This document shows, piece by piece, positions 1-8,448 of a stretch of 64,000 nucleotides of DNA. The translations under genes and the position numbers were made by a program. The notes beneath the pieces are model-generated. The model did not search any database, had not been told where the DNA came from, and saw nothing but the letters and a program-made list of their open reading frames with translations. This stretch comes from Ferrovibrio terrae_A (lineage in GTDB: Bacteria > Pseudomonadota > Alphaproteobacteria > Ferrovibrionales > Ferrovibrionaceae): NCBI RefSeq assembly GCF_943372915.1, contig NZ_CALSAN010000023.1, forward strand, positions 6,927-70,926, written 5' to 3'. Positions within the stretch are counted from its first letter, which is position 1. Each line of letters begins with the position of its first letter.

Positions 1-1020
1 AAGTCGAATGCGGTACTGATCTGCCATGCCCTGACCGGCGACCAGCATGTGGCCAATATCAACCCGATCACCGGCAAGCCCGGCTGGTGGGTCACCATGG
101 TCGGCCCCGGCAAGGTGATCGATACCGACCGCTTTTTCGTCATCTGCACCAATGTGCTGGGCGGCTGCATGGGCTCGTCGGGCCCCAAGGATGCCGATCC
201 CGCCGATGGCCAGCCCTATGGCCTGAGATTCCCGGTCATCACCATCCGCGACATGGTGAATGCCCAGGCCATGCTGCTGGACCATCTGGGCATCCACCAG
301 CTGTTCTGCGTGATCGGCGGCTCGATGGGCGGCATGCAGGTGCTGCAATGGGCGGCGAGCTATCCCGAGCGTGTGTTTGCGGCGATCCCGATTGCCTGCG
401 CCGCCAAGCATTCGGCGCAGAATATCGCCTTCCACGAAGTGGGCCGCCAGGCGATCTATGCCGATCCGCAATGGCACAAGGGCGACTATTTCGCGCAGGC
501 CACCATCCCGCGCGCCGGCCTGGCCGTGGCACGCATGGCCGCCCATATCACCTATCTGTCGGAAGCCGCCCTGCACCGCAAGTTCGGCCGCAACCTGCAG
601 AACCGCGAACGCATCACCTATGGCTTCGAGACCGAATTCCAGGTCGAGAGCTATCTGCTGCACCAGGGTTCGAGCTTCGTCGAACGCTTCGATGCCAATT
701 CCTATCTCTACATCACCCGCGCGATGGACTATTTCGACCTCGCCGCCCAGGCCGGCGGCAACCTCGCCAATGTGTTCCAGGGCACGCGGACGAAATTCTG
801 CGTGGTGTCCTTCACCTCCGACTGGCTGTTCCCCACCTCGGAGAACAAGGAAATCGTGCGCGCGCTGAATGCGGCAGCCGCCAATGTCAGCTTCGTGGAA
901 ATCGAAACCGACAAGGGCCATGACGCCTTCCTGCTGGATGAACCGGTGATGTTTGCCACGCTGAAGGGCTTCATCGACGGCTGCGCCGAACAGCGCGGCC
1001 TGAATGGGGCGCGCGCATGA
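1..1020 (+). CDS. metX: Homoserine O-acyltransferase MetX, 5'-truncated
   Basis: MetX acylates L-homoserine with acetyl-CoA (or succinyl-CoA in some lineages) in the first committed step of methionine synthesis. The reading frame is open from base 1, so the N-terminus lies outside the window; 339 residues are visible. The alpha/beta-hydrolase oxyanion segment (ICHALTGDQHV) is at the very start, the nucleophile elbow GGSMGG lies near residue 109, and the acid and base are in SFTSDWLFP and ETDKGHDAFLLD near the C-terminus. The stop overlaps the metW start as ATGA, so the pair is translationally coupled. Acyl donor specificity cannot be read reliably here. Confidence 0.96.
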   Translation, partial: KSNAVLICHALTGDQHVANINPITGKPGWWVTMVGPGKVIDTDRFFVICTNVLGGCMGSSGPKDADPADGQPYGLRFPVITIRDMVNAQAMLLDHLGIHQLFCVIGGSMGGMQVLQWAASYPERVFAAIPIACAAKHSAQNIAFHEVGRQAIYADPQWHKGDYFAQATIPRAGLAVARMAAHITYLSEAALHRKFGRNLQNRERITYGFETEFQVESYLLHQGSSFVERFDANSYLYITRAMDYFDLAAQAGGNLANVFQGTRTKFCVVSFTSDWLFPTSENKEIVRALNAAAANVSFVEIETDKGHDAFLLDEPVMFATLKGFIDGCAEQRGLNGARA

Positions 1021-1652
1021 GTGAAGCACGCACACCGGCTGCAGCCGGCCACACGGATATCCGCCGCGACCTGCTGATGATCGCCGAAATGGTGACGCCG
1101 GGCAGCCGGCTGCTGGATGTCGGCTGCGGCGATGGCAGCCTGCTGGAATATCTGGCCAGCGAAAAACAGGTTGATGGCCGCGGCATCGAAATCCGCCAGA
1201 GCGGCGTCAATGCCTGCGTGGCGCGCGGGCTTTCGGTGATCCAGGGCGATGCCGACAGCGACCTGCCGGACTATCCCGATGCCGCCTTCGATTACGTGGT
1301 GCTGAGCCTGACCCTGCAGGCGACCCGCAATCCGCGTAAAGTTCTGCATGAAATGCTGCGCATCGGCCGGCGCGCCATCGTGTCGTTTCCCAATTTCGCC
1401 TACTGGCGCGTGCGCATGCAGCTGCTACTGGGCGGCCGCATGCCGATGACGGCGGCGCTGGACGATCCGTGGTACGAGACGCAGAACATCCACCTGTGCA
1501 CGATTGCCGATTTCGACGAGCTGTGCGCGCGCGACGGATTCGTGGTGGAGCAGCGCATCGCCGTGAATGGCGAAGGCAAGCGGCTGCAGAACGCACCGGC
1601 CAACTGGTTTGGCGCCCAGGCTGTGTACCTGCTGCGCCGGCGCGGCGGCTAG
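1017..1652 (+). CDS. metW: Methionine biosynthesis protein MetW
   Basis: This 211-residue class I SAM-methyltransferase-fold protein of the MetW family is normally paired with MetX and needed for full homoserine acyltransferase activity. The SAM-binding motif LLDVGCGDGSLLEYL lies near residue 33, followed by the motif around DYVVLSLTLQ and the MetW-typical NFAYWRVRMQLL and LDDPWYETQNIH segments. It starts four bases inside metX (ATGA overlap). The next gene is convergent, with the stop codons overlapping by 4 nt. Confidence 0.95.
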   Translation: MSEARTPAAAGHTDIRRDLLMIAEMVTPGSRLLDVGCGDGSLLEYLASEKQVDGRGIEIRQSGVNACVARGLSVIQGDADSDLPDYPDAAFDYVVLSLTLQATRNPRKVLHEMLRIGRRAIVSFPNFAYWRVRMQLLLGGRMPMTAALDDPWYETQNIHLCTIADFDELCARDGFVVEQRIAVNGEGKRLQNAPANWFGAQAVYLLRRRGG

Positions 1653-2398
1653 TCATCCTCGGCGCGATGGGCGCCGATGGAATTCACCGGCCTGAACACG
1701 AACTGCTTCTGCCGGCCTTTCACGGCGCGCGCCGGCACGCCGGCATAGACCTGCTTCTCGGCTTCCACCAGCAGCACGCCGGAGAAGCGGTTCCACAGCA
1801 TCTCGCCTGCCTTCTCCCAGGCATTCACCGCCTTGATGACAAAGGCGCGATCCGATGGCGGCAGCCATAAGGCCGCCTGCGAGGCGGTGGGCGAAAACAT
1901 AGAGTCGCGCATCAGCCGCGTGAGCTGCGGCGGCGTGTAAGGATGGCCCTGGCCGAACGGCGTGGCGTCGATATGCGCCCACAGGCCGCGCCGGTTCGGC
2001 ACCACGGCGAGCAGCCGGCCCTGCGGCGTCAGCACGCGCCATACCTCGCGCAGCAGCACCCGCACGTTTTCGGAATTCTCCAGCGCATGCAGCAGCAGCA
2101 GGCGATCGACGCTGGCATCGGGCAGCGGCAGGTCATCCTCATCCACCAGCATGACGCGACCGGGCAAGCCGCGCGGCCAGCGCACCACACCCTGCGGGCC
2201 GGGCATGGCCGCCAGCACGCGGTCGGCCTCGCCCTCGAAAATCCGCAAATACGGCGTGGCATAGCCCAGGCCCAGCACCGTCATGCCCTTCACATCGGGC
2301 CAGAGCGCGCGCAGGCGCAGGCGCAGCAGGCGACGTGCCGCCCGCCCCAGGGGGTTGGCGTAAAATTCGCGCAGATCGATGATGTCGGGCCGCAGCAT
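1649..2398 (-). CDS. Class I SAM-dependent methyltransferase
   Basis: This is a 249-residue methyltransferase-domain protein of unknown substrate. A degenerate motif I (VLGLGYATPY) is near residue 41, and an acidic loop and LLLLHALENSENV match the post-I and motif II regions of Methyltransf_11 domains. The C-terminal part (residues 150-249) resembles the extension of alphaproteobacterial methyltransferases encoded next to gloB. It is divergent from gloB with only 43 nt between the starts, so the two promoters must share that space. It could act on a small molecule or quinone; nothing in the sequence decides. Confidence 0.8.
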   Translation of the reverse strand: MLRPDIIDLREFYANPLGRAARRLLRLRLRALWPDVKGMTVLGLGYATPYLRIFEGEADRVLAAMPGPQGVVRWPRGLPGRVMLVDEDDLPLPDASVDRLLLLHALENSENVRVLLREVWRVLTPQGRLLAVVPNRRGLWAHIDATPFGQGHPYTPPQLTRLMRDSMFSPTASQAALWLPPSDRAFVIKAVNAWEKAGEMLWNRFSGVLLVEAEKQVYAGVPARAVKGRQKQFVFRPVNSIGAHRAEDD

Positions 2399-2441
2399 CG
2401 CGCTATATTACCGGTTCCTGCGTTTGTTGGTAGAGAGCACC

Positions 2442-3215
2442 ATGCCCCTCGACATCGTCCAGATTCCGGTTTTGAATGACAATTACGTCTATTTGATGCG
2501 CGAGCCGCAGTCGGGCGCCGTCGGCGTGGTCGATCCTGCCGTGCCTGAGCCGGTGCTGGCCGAACTGCAAAAGCGCAGCTGGACGCTGACCCATATCTTC
2601 AACACCCATCATCATCCCGACCATGTGGGCGGCAACATGGCGCTGAAGGAGGCCACCGGCTGCAAGATCATCGGGCCGGAAGCCGATGCGGAGCGCATCC
2701 CGGGCCTCGACATCGCCGTGGCCGAGAACGAGGGCATCAACCTGGGCCAGGAAACCGCGCGGGTGTTCGATGTGCCGGGCCATACGCGCGGCCATATCGC
2801 CTACTGGTTCGCCAAGAGCCAGGCGCTGTTCTGCGGCGACACGCTGTTTGCCCTGGGCTGCGGCCGGCTGTTCGAGGGCACGCCGGCGCAGATGTGGGCC
2901 AGCCTGTCGAAGCTGCGTGCCCTGCCCGACGACACCCGCGTCTACTGCGCCCATGAATACACCGAATCGAATGCACGCTTTGCCGTCACCGTCGAGCCCG
3001 GCAATGCCGCGCTGCTGACACGCTATGAAACCATCAAGGCCCTGCGCGCCGCCGGCAAGCCCACGGTGCCCTCGTCCCTGGGCGAGGAAAAGGCGACCAA
3101 TCCCTTCCTGCGCCCGATGAGCGCCAACCTGCGCGCCACGCTGGGCCTGCAGGCCGCCGACGATGTCGCGGTATTTGCCGAGACGCGCAAGCGCAAGGAC
3201 AGTTTCAGGGGCTAG
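2442..3215 (+). CDS. gloB: Hydroxyacylglutathione hydrolase (glyoxalase II)
   Basis: GloB hydrolyses S-D-lactoylglutathione to D-lactate and glutathione, completing methylglyoxal detoxification. The 257-residue metallo-beta-lactamase fold shows the binuclear metal motif THHHPDHVGG at residues 55-64, the later ligands in DVPGHTRGH and CGDTLFALGCGR, and the C-terminal substrate-binding segment (YCAHEYTESN, then ATNPFLR). An ATG 63 nt upstream is in frame, but the family starts at MPLDIVQIPVLNDNYVY, so this start was chosen. The 3' end overlaps the convergent downstream gene by 11 nt. Confidence 0.95.
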   Translation: MPLDIVQIPVLNDNYVYLMREPQSGAVGVVDPAVPEPVLAELQKRSWTLTHIFNTHHHPDHVGGNMALKEATGCKIIGPEADAERIPGLDIAVAENEGINLGQETARVFDVPGHTRGHIAYWFAKSQALFCGDTLFALGCGRLFEGTPAQMWASLSKLRALPDDTRVYCAHEYTESNARFAVTVEPGNAALLTRYETIKALRAAGKPTVPSSLGEEKATNPFLRPMSANLRATLGLQAADDVAVFAETRKRKDSFRG

Positions 3216-3981
3216 CCAGGTACACCGGCGTCAGCTCGCTGTAGGTGGCATCGCGCAGGGCACCGATGCGATGCCACAGCTGCTCGGTAAAATCCCGGTT
3301 GGCGGCATAGAAGCGGTGCGAGACGGGTACGTGGAAATCCTCGACCAGCACCGGCGGCGACACTTTCTCGATACGGCCACCGCCCTGCTCTGCCATCTGG
3401 CGATCCCCCAGGATATCGAGAATCACCACCGCGTCGACGCGGCCAAGCGCCAGCATGCCAAACATCTGTCCGCTGCTTTCGATACGAACGATCTCGATGC
3501 CCTGGGCCAGCAGAGTCTCGGACACCAGCTGGGTGCCGCTGACCGCCACCGGCGTCTGCAGGCCGCTGACGCGCTGCCCGTCCCACAGGATGGCACTGCC
3601 CTGCCGGCGGTAGAGCGAATGCGCCAGCCGCGCCGCATGCCGGGTCGTGTCGGGGACGCCGTTGCGCATCGGAAAGGCCAGCTCGCGCGCCCGCTCCTGC
3701 GAATAGCGGAAACCGAGGATGCCATCCTGCCGCCCGGCCTTGACCTCTTCCATCATGCGCCGCGCCGGCAGGCGCGTGAGCCGCAGGCTGGCGCCGAGGC
3801 TGCTGGCGGCGCGCTGCACCAGTTCGACCGCGATGCCGGGCTGCGCGGGAACAGCCGTGCCGCTGCCGGCCAGGTAGGGCCGCGTATCCTGGTCGGTATA
3901 GACCAGCCGCAACTCCAGCGCGCGGGCGGGCAATGTCATGGCCAGCAGGGCCAACAGGAAACCGGCAATCGGCAGAATCAT
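3205..3981 (-). CDS. Periplasmic substrate-binding-like protein (SBP_bac_3 family)
   Basis: A 258-residue protein with a hydrophobic N-terminal signal (MILPIAGFLLALLAMTLPARA) followed by a fold typical of family 3 extracellular solute-binding proteins: an LRLVYTDQDTRPYL strand, PGIAVELVQRAASSLG near residue 55, and two lobes ending in a DAVVILDILGD segment. No ABC permease or ATPase gene is adjacent, so it may be an orphan binding protein or a sensor-type periplasmic protein rather than a transporter subunit. An in-frame extension upstream overlaps recR and was rejected because the signal peptide begins here. Confidence 0.8.
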   Translation of the reverse strand: MILPIAGFLLALLAMTLPARALELRLVYTDQDTRPYLAGSGTAVPAQPGIAVELVQRAASSLGASLRLTRLPARRMMEEVKAGRQDGILGFRYSQERARELAFPMRNGVPDTTRHAARLAHSLYRRQGSAILWDGQRVSGLQTPVAVSGTQLVSETLLAQGIEIVRIESSGQMFGMLALGRVDAVVILDILGDRQMAEQGGGRIEKVSPPVLVEDFHVPVSHRFYAANRDFTEQLWHRIGALRDATYSELTPVYLASP

Positions 3982-4034
3982 CGGGACAGTGTAGCCCGGT
4001 GAAGGAGACAGATGGTTAACGTGGGCGGGTCTGC

Positions 4035-4628
4035 TTAAAGCGGGCGGCGCGCCTTCAGCGCGGCGCCCAGGGTGCCGTCGTCGAGGTAATCCAGCTCGCC
4101 GCCGACCGGCACGCCATGGGCCAGGCGGCTGATCTGCACATTCAGGGCAGCCAGGCGGTCGGTGATGTAATGCGCCGTGGTCTGGCCCTCCACCGTGGCA
4201 TTGGTGGCGATGATCACCTCGCGGATTTTCCCGGCCTGCACGCGGCCGATCAGGCCATCGACATTGAGATCGGTGGGGCCGACGCCATCCAGGGCGGAGA
4301 GCGTGCCGCCCAGAACATGGTAGCGGCCGCGGAAGACGCTGGCGCGTTCCAGTGCCCAGAGATCGGCGACACTTTCCACCACGCACAGCAAGGCTTCGTC
4401 CCGGCGCGGATCGGTGCAGATGGCGCAGGGGTCGCGGCTGTCGAGATTGCCGCAGGTGCTGCAGGCATGCACGCTCTCGCCCACCTCTTTCAGGGTGGCG
4501 GCCAGCGGCACCAGCAGCACGTCTTTTTTCTTGAGCAGATGCAGCACGGCACGGCGCGCCGAGCGCGGGCCAAGGCCGGGCAGGCGCGCCAGCAGCTGGA
4601 TCAGCCGCTCGATCTCCGGACCGGCCAT
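4035..4628 (-). CDS. recR: Recombination protein RecR
   Basis: RecR works with RecO (and RecF) to load RecA on gapped DNA. The 197-residue protein has the helix-hairpin-helix LLARLPGLGPRSARRAVLHL at residues 12-31, the zinc finger with cysteines 56, 59, 68 and 71, and a Toprim domain starting LLCVVESVADLWALE. The order recR, YbaB/EbfC, dnaX is reversed on the minus strand but is the usual bacterial cluster, so the genes are probably cotranscribed from upstream of dnaX. Confidence 0.97.
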   Translation of the reverse strand: MAGPEIERLIQLLARLPGLGPRSARRAVLHLLKKKDVLLVPLAATLKEVGESVHACSTCGNLDSRDPCAICTDPRRDEALLCVVESVADLWALERASVFRGRYHVLGGTLSALDGVGPTDLNVDGLIGRVQAGKIREVIIATNATVEGQTTAHYITDRLAALNVQISRLAHGVPVGGELDYLDDGTLGAALKARRPL

Positions 4629-4639
4629 GGATCAGGGAC

Positions 4640-4963
4640 TCAGAATGGCAGTTTCATGCCCGGCGGCAGCGGCATGCCGGCGGTGAGCTTCTGCATCTGC
4701 TCGGCCATCTCGCGCTCGACGCGGCCCTTGGCATCGGCATGGGCGGCCTTGATCAGGTCTTCCAGCACTTCGCGCTCGTCTTCCTTCATCAGCGCCGGAT
4801 CGATCCTGATGGCTTTCAGTTCGCTCTTGCCGTTCAACGTCACCGTGACCATGCCACCGCCGGCCGCGCCCTGCACCTCGCGCGCCTCCAGCTCGGCCTG
4901 CATCTCCTGCATCTTCTGCTGCATGGCCTGCGCCTGTTTCAGCATGTTGCCGAGATTCTTCAT
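4640..4963 (-). CDS. YbaB/EbfC family nucleoid-associated protein
   Basis: A 107-residue DNA-binding dimer of the YbaB/EbfC family. The N-terminal helix is methionine/glutamine rich (MLKQAQAMQQKMQEMQAEL), the core has GGGMVTVTLNGKSELKAIRI, and the C-terminus carries the family helix LEDLIKAAHADAKGRVE. It lies between dnaX (18 nt upstream) and recR (11 nt downstream), the standard position for this family. Confidence 0.95.
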   Translation of the reverse strand: MKNLGNMLKQAQAMQQKMQEMQAELEAREVQGAAGGGMVTVTLNGKSELKAIRIDPALMKEDEREVLEDLIKAAHADAKGRVEREMAEQMQKLTAGMPLPPGMKLPF

Positions 4964-4981
4964 GGCTGACTCCTCATGCGC

Positions 4982-6733
4982 TCAATCGAGTTCGTCGAGC
5001 GGATCGACATCGTCGGTGGCATAGCCATCCGCCGCCTCGTCCGCGGCCGCTTCGGCCTCCACCACCTCGGGCACCAGCTCGCGCACGTCTTCCAGCGCGG
5101 CACCGGGGAAGGTGGTGAGCACGGCCTGCACCAGCGGATGCGCCTGGGCATGGGCGCGGCGCTGGCTGTCCTGCGCCTGCTCCTGCTCGGCCAGGGTCGG
5201 CTCGCCCGGCAGCTTGCTTAAAGAAACCATCCAGCGCTGGCCGGTCCAGGCTTTCAGTTTCTCGATCAGGCGGCTGGGCAGATCATGATGGGCGCCGGGG
5301 TTGAGCCGCAGTTCGATGCGGCCGGCCTCGAAACTGACCAGATGCACATCGTTGACCAGCTCGCCGGCCAGGATGCCTTCGCGCATCTCCTTGCACAGCG
5401 CGACCACGGCAGAGAAATTCGCCGGCATGGCGGCAAGCGCCACGGTTTCGCCGGGCTGCGGCTGCGGACTGGCCATCGCACGCGGCTGTGCCGCCACCGC
5501 AAGGCCTGCGCTGGCACCACCGCCATTGCCGCCGCCGGTGGGCCGCGACGACGGCGCCGGCACACCGGGGCCGCCCTTGTCTTTCCATTCTTTCGCCAGG
5601 TCGGCCGGGCTGGGCAGGTCGGCCGCATAGGCAAAGCGCACCAGCACCATTTCGGCCGCCGCCAGCGGCACCGGCGCGGCGCGCACTTCCTGCAGACCCT
5701 TGAGCAGCATCTGCCAGCTGCGCGCCAGCACCGGCATGCCGAGCTTGGCGGCCAGATCGCGGCCACGGTTGCGCTGGGTTTCCGGCAGGGTGACATCGTC
5801 GGGCGTGCCGCCGACCACCTTCACCCGGGTGAGCCAGTGAGTCAGTTCGAGCAGGTCCTGCAACACCACGGCGGGGTCGGCACCGACGCGATACTGCGCC
5901 TGCAGATTCTCCAGCGCCTCGGGCAGCTGGCCATGCAGCAGCTGGTCGAGCAGCGCAAAGACCTGGCCGCGATCGGCCAGGCCCAGCATGTCGCGCACCA
6001 GATCGGCATTGACCTGGCCGGCGCCATGGGCAATCGCCTGGTCGAGCAGCGACAGGCCGTCACGCACCGAACCCTCGGCGGCACGACTGATCAGCGTGAG
6101 CGCATCCTCGTCGATCTGGGCGCTTTCGGCCTCGGCAATGCGCTTGAAATGCGCATTCAGCACGGCGATCTCGACGCGCTTGAGATCGAAACGCTGGCAG
6201 CGCGACAGCACGGTGACCGGCACTTTACGGATTTCCGTGGTGGCGAAGACGAATTTCACATGCGGCGGCGGCTCTTCCAGCGTCTTGAGCAGGCCGTTGA
6301 AGGCCGCCGTGGAGAGCATGTGCACTTCGTCGATGATGTAGATCTTGTAGCGCGCCATCGAGGGCGCGTAGCGCACCGCCTCGATGATCTCGCGGATATC
6401 GCCGATGCCGGTGCGCGAGGCGGCGTCCATCTCGAAGACATCGGGATGCCGGTCTTCGGCGATGGCCTTGCAGTTGTCGCACACACCGCAGGGCGAGATC
6501 GTCGGGCCGCCCTTGCCATCCGCGCCGGTGCAGTTCAGCGCCCGTGCGATGATGCGGGCCGTGGTGGTCTTGCCCACGCCGCGCACGCCGGTGAGGATGA
6601 AGGCCTGGGCGATGCGCCCGGTGGCGATGGCATTGGTGAGGGTGCGAACCAGCGCATCCTGGCCGATCATCTCGGCGAAGTTGCTGGGGCGATATTTGCG
6701 CGCAAGGACGCGGTAGGGCGCCGGCTGATTCAT
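4982..6733 (-). CDS. dnaX: DNA polymerase III subunits gamma/tau
   Basis: DnaX is the clamp-loader motor and tau scaffold of the replicative polymerase. In 583 residues one sees Walker A GVRGVGKTTTAR at 49-60, a zinc module with cysteines 68, 82, 85 and 88, Walker B IIDEVHML near 133, and sensor 1 SRCQRFD near 178. A Pro/Ala/Gly-rich linker around residues 380-440 precedes the tau C-terminal domain and an acidic tail. I saw no A-rich slippery sequence that would give a gamma form by frameshifting, so tau is probably the only product or gamma arises by proteolysis. The SRP RNA gene lies 40 nt upstream on the same strand. Confidence 0.97.
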   Translation of the reverse strand: MNQPAPYRVLARKYRPSNFAEMIGQDALVRTLTNAIATGRIAQAFILTGVRGVGKTTTARIIARALNCTGADGKGGPTISPCGVCDNCKAIAEDRHPDVFEMDAASRTGIGDIREIIEAVRYAPSMARYKIYIIDEVHMLSTAAFNGLLKTLEEPPPHVKFVFATTEIRKVPVTVLSRCQRFDLKRVEIAVLNAHFKRIAEAESAQIDEDALTLISRAAEGSVRDGLSLLDQAIAHGAGQVNADLVRDMLGLADRGQVFALLDQLLHGQLPEALENLQAQYRVGADPAVVLQDLLELTHWLTRVKVVGGTPDDVTLPETQRNRGRDLAAKLGMPVLARSWQMLLKGLQEVRAAPVPLAAAEMVLVRFAYAADLPSPADLAKEWKDKGGPGVPAPSSRPTGGGNGGGASAGLAVAAQPRAMASPQPQPGETVALAAMPANFSAVVALCKEMREGILAGELVNDVHLVSFEAGRIELRLNPGAHHDLPSRLIEKLKAWTGQRWMVSLSKLPGEPTLAEQEQAQDSQRRAHAQAHPLVQAVLTTFPGAALEDVRELVPEVVEAEAAADEAADGYATDDVDPLDELD

Positions 6734-6773
6734 CCGTGTACCTTGCCGTGCGCAGGGCGGAATTTAAAGAGGT

Positions 6774-6869
6774 GGGAGGCTGAACAACGACCCGAACGGA
6801 AACTCGTTACGGCTGCTTCCTTCCGGACCTGACCGGGTTGGCGAGGCGCTCGTCCGCCGCCAACCTCCC
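6774..6869 (-). ncRNA. ffs: Signal recognition particle RNA (4.5S type)
   Basis: The minus strand carries the nearly invariant SRP domain IV core (GTCAGGTCCGGAAGGAAGCA; its complement lies around 6813-6832). Terminal arms GGGAGG (6869-6864) and CCTCCC (6779-6774) pair to close the molecule, giving a short bacterial 4.5S RNA of about 96 nt. It binds Ffh, encoded at 15.5 kb in this window. Position next to dnaX is common in alphaproteobacteria. The exact 3' end is inferred from the closing stem. Confidence 0.93.
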
Positions 6870-6875
6870 GGGCCT

Positions 6876-6904
6876 TATATCAAGCATCGGCCCCGGCTTT
6901 TCAA
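6876..6904 (-). promoter_or_regulatory. Candidate sigma70 promoter of the SRP RNA
   Basis: On the minus strand a -35-like TTGAAA (6904-6899) and a -10-like GATATA (6881-6876) are separated by 17 bp. The first base of the SRP RNA closing stem lies 7 nt downstream of the -10, the expected transcription start. Inference from spacing and consensus only. Confidence 0.6.
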
Positions 6905-7009
6905 TGGGCAGGACGGTTGATTCCTTGGCGATTCCGGGGCGATTCGGGGCTGGTTTTTTCACAATCCCCGGCAATGGACGGGGCCAGCCGGATATGACAG
7001 CGTTTCGGC

Positions 7010-8020
7010 ATGCTTAGCCCTGACACCCCGACCCCGCCCCCCGCGCCAGCCAAGCGTGAGCGCCCGGTGGGCTTCACCGGCTCCCATCTCGACCGCGCCG
7101 GCAATCCGCGCCGCAAGCCCGACTGGCTGGCCACCCAGCGCCGCCATGCCGAGGCCCGCTTCCTGGTGCTGCGCGAGCTGAAGGCCCTGGTCGATATCAG
7201 CCAGAAGCCGGCCGCCATCCACTGGCTGGATACCGCCTGGGCCGATGCCCATGCGGCGCTGCCCTGCATTTTCCTCGGCCTGGATGAAGACGACATCCCG
7301 CATTTCGCCCTCGATGGCGACAGGGACGACACCACCGCCGCGCTGCATGGCGAAACGGTGAAATTCATCGATGTGCGCTCGATTGCCGCCCAGCTGACGC
7401 CCGAGGAAGCGGCGATCCTGGCCCAGGCGCGCAGCCTGGTGGACTGGCACCAGCGCCACGGCTTCTGCGCCCAGTGCGGCAGCGCCACTGAAATGGGCGA
7501 GGCCGGCTATGTGCGCCGCTGCACCAGCCTGTCGTGCAATGCCTCGCATTTCCCGCGCACCGATCCCGTCGTCATCATGCTGGCGGTACGCCGCGACGAG
7601 AAGACCGGCGAGGATATGGTGCTGCTGGGCCGGCAGGGCCGCATGGCGCCGGGCATGTATTCGGCGCTGGCCGGCTTCATGGAGCCCGGCGAAAGCATCG
7701 AGGAAGCGGTGCGCCGCGAGATCATGGAAGAATCGGGCGTGATCACCGGCCGCGTGCGCTACCTGATCTCGCAGCCCTGGCCCTTCCCCTCCTCGCTGAT
7801 GATCGGCTGCATCGCCGAGGCGCTGGATGCCGAGATCACCGTGGACCATGACGAACTGGAAGATGCGCGCTGGTTCAGCCGCACGGAAGCCGCCGCCATG
7901 CTGGAGCGCGGCAAGCAGCGCCTGCCGACGACAGAGACCAGCCCCGACGATCCGCCGTGGATGCCGCCGCCGCTGAGTCTCGCACACCAAATTGCCAGGC
8001 GCTGGCTGGCCGGGGCGTGA
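7010..8020 (+). CDS. nudC: NADH pyrophosphatase / RNA decapping Nudix hydrolase NudC
   Basis: NudC cleaves NADH to NMNH and AMP and removes NAD caps from RNA. The 336-residue protein has an N-terminal beta domain, a zinc ribbon (CAQCG at about residue 156, then a C-x4-C pair CTSLSC near 175), the stretch FPRTDPVVIM, the Nudix box GESIEEAVRREIMEESG, and the NudC hallmark SQPWPFP. The second zinc pair has four rather than the usual two intervening residues. The stop overlaps the next start by one base (TGATG). Confidence 0.94.
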   Translation: MLSPDTPTPPPAPAKRERPVGFTGSHLDRAGNPRRKPDWLATQRRHAEARFLVLRELKALVDISQKPAAIHWLDTAWADAHAALPCIFLGLDEDDIPHFALDGDRDDTTAALHGETVKFIDVRSIAAQLTPEEAAILAQARSLVDWHQRHGFCAQCGSATEMGEAGYVRRCTSLSCNASHFPRTDPVVIMLAVRRDEKTGEDMVLLGRQGRMAPGMYSALAGFMEPGESIEEAVRREIMEESGVITGRVRYLISQPWPFPSSLMIGCIAEALDAEITVDHDELEDARWFSRTEAAAMLERGKQRLPTTETSPDDPPWMPPPLSLAHQIARRWLAGA

Positions 8021-8448
8021 TGCAGTCCCCGCCACTGGCGCGCCCGCTGGCCGAGATCGACAGCTACCACGCGCATATCTATTTCGACGGCGCGGCGGAG
8101 CGCGAGACAGCCGCCTGGATCCGGGAGCGCATCGCCGAGCGCTTTTCGGTTCAGCTCGGCCGCTGGCATGACGCGCTGGTGGGGCCGCATAGCCGGCCGA
8201 TGTATCAGGTCGCCTTTGCCGTCGACGTATTCCCGCAGCTGGTGCCCTGGCTGACGATCAACCGTCAGGGTTTAAGCGTGCTGGTGCACCCGAACACGCT
8301 GAGCCCCTATGACGACCATCTGGTGCATGCGCTGTGGCTGGGCGCGGCGCTGGCGATCAACGGCGCGATACTGCCGCGTCGGATCGAGACCCATGAGAGC
8401 CTGATCGACCCGATCAGGCCGAATACGGAGCCGAGCCTGAAGCCTTAA
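8020..8448 (+). CDS. DOPA 4,5-dioxygenase family protein
   Basis: A 142-residue single-domain protein of the small DOPA-dioxygenase (PF08883-type) family. Motifs are YHAHIYFDG near the N-terminus, GPHSRPMYQVAF in the middle, and LVHPNTLSPYDDHLVHALWLG near the C-terminus; their histidines are the likely metal ligands. The longer in-frame ORF would overlap nudC; the ATG fused to the nudC stop gives the family-length protein. Members are often found in bacteria without known DOPA metabolism, so the physiological substrate is uncertain. The 3' end overlaps the convergent hydrolase gene by 4 nt. Confidence 0.82.
   Translation: MQSPPLARPLAEIDSYHAHIYFDGAAERETAAWIRERIAERFSVQLGRWHDALVGPHSRPMYQVAFAVDVFPQLVPWLTINRQGLSVLVHPNTLSPYDDHLVHALWLGAALAINGAILPRRIETHESLIDPIRPNTEPSLKP

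Noticed and set aside
4982..5600. Frameshift site for a DnaX gamma form
   Set aside because: No A-rich slippery heptamer or following hairpin was seen on the minus strand in this part of dnaX.
5285..6832. 515-residue ORF opposite dnaX and the SRP RNA
   Set aside because: Shadow of dnaX; a real protein would have to read through the SRP RNA gene.
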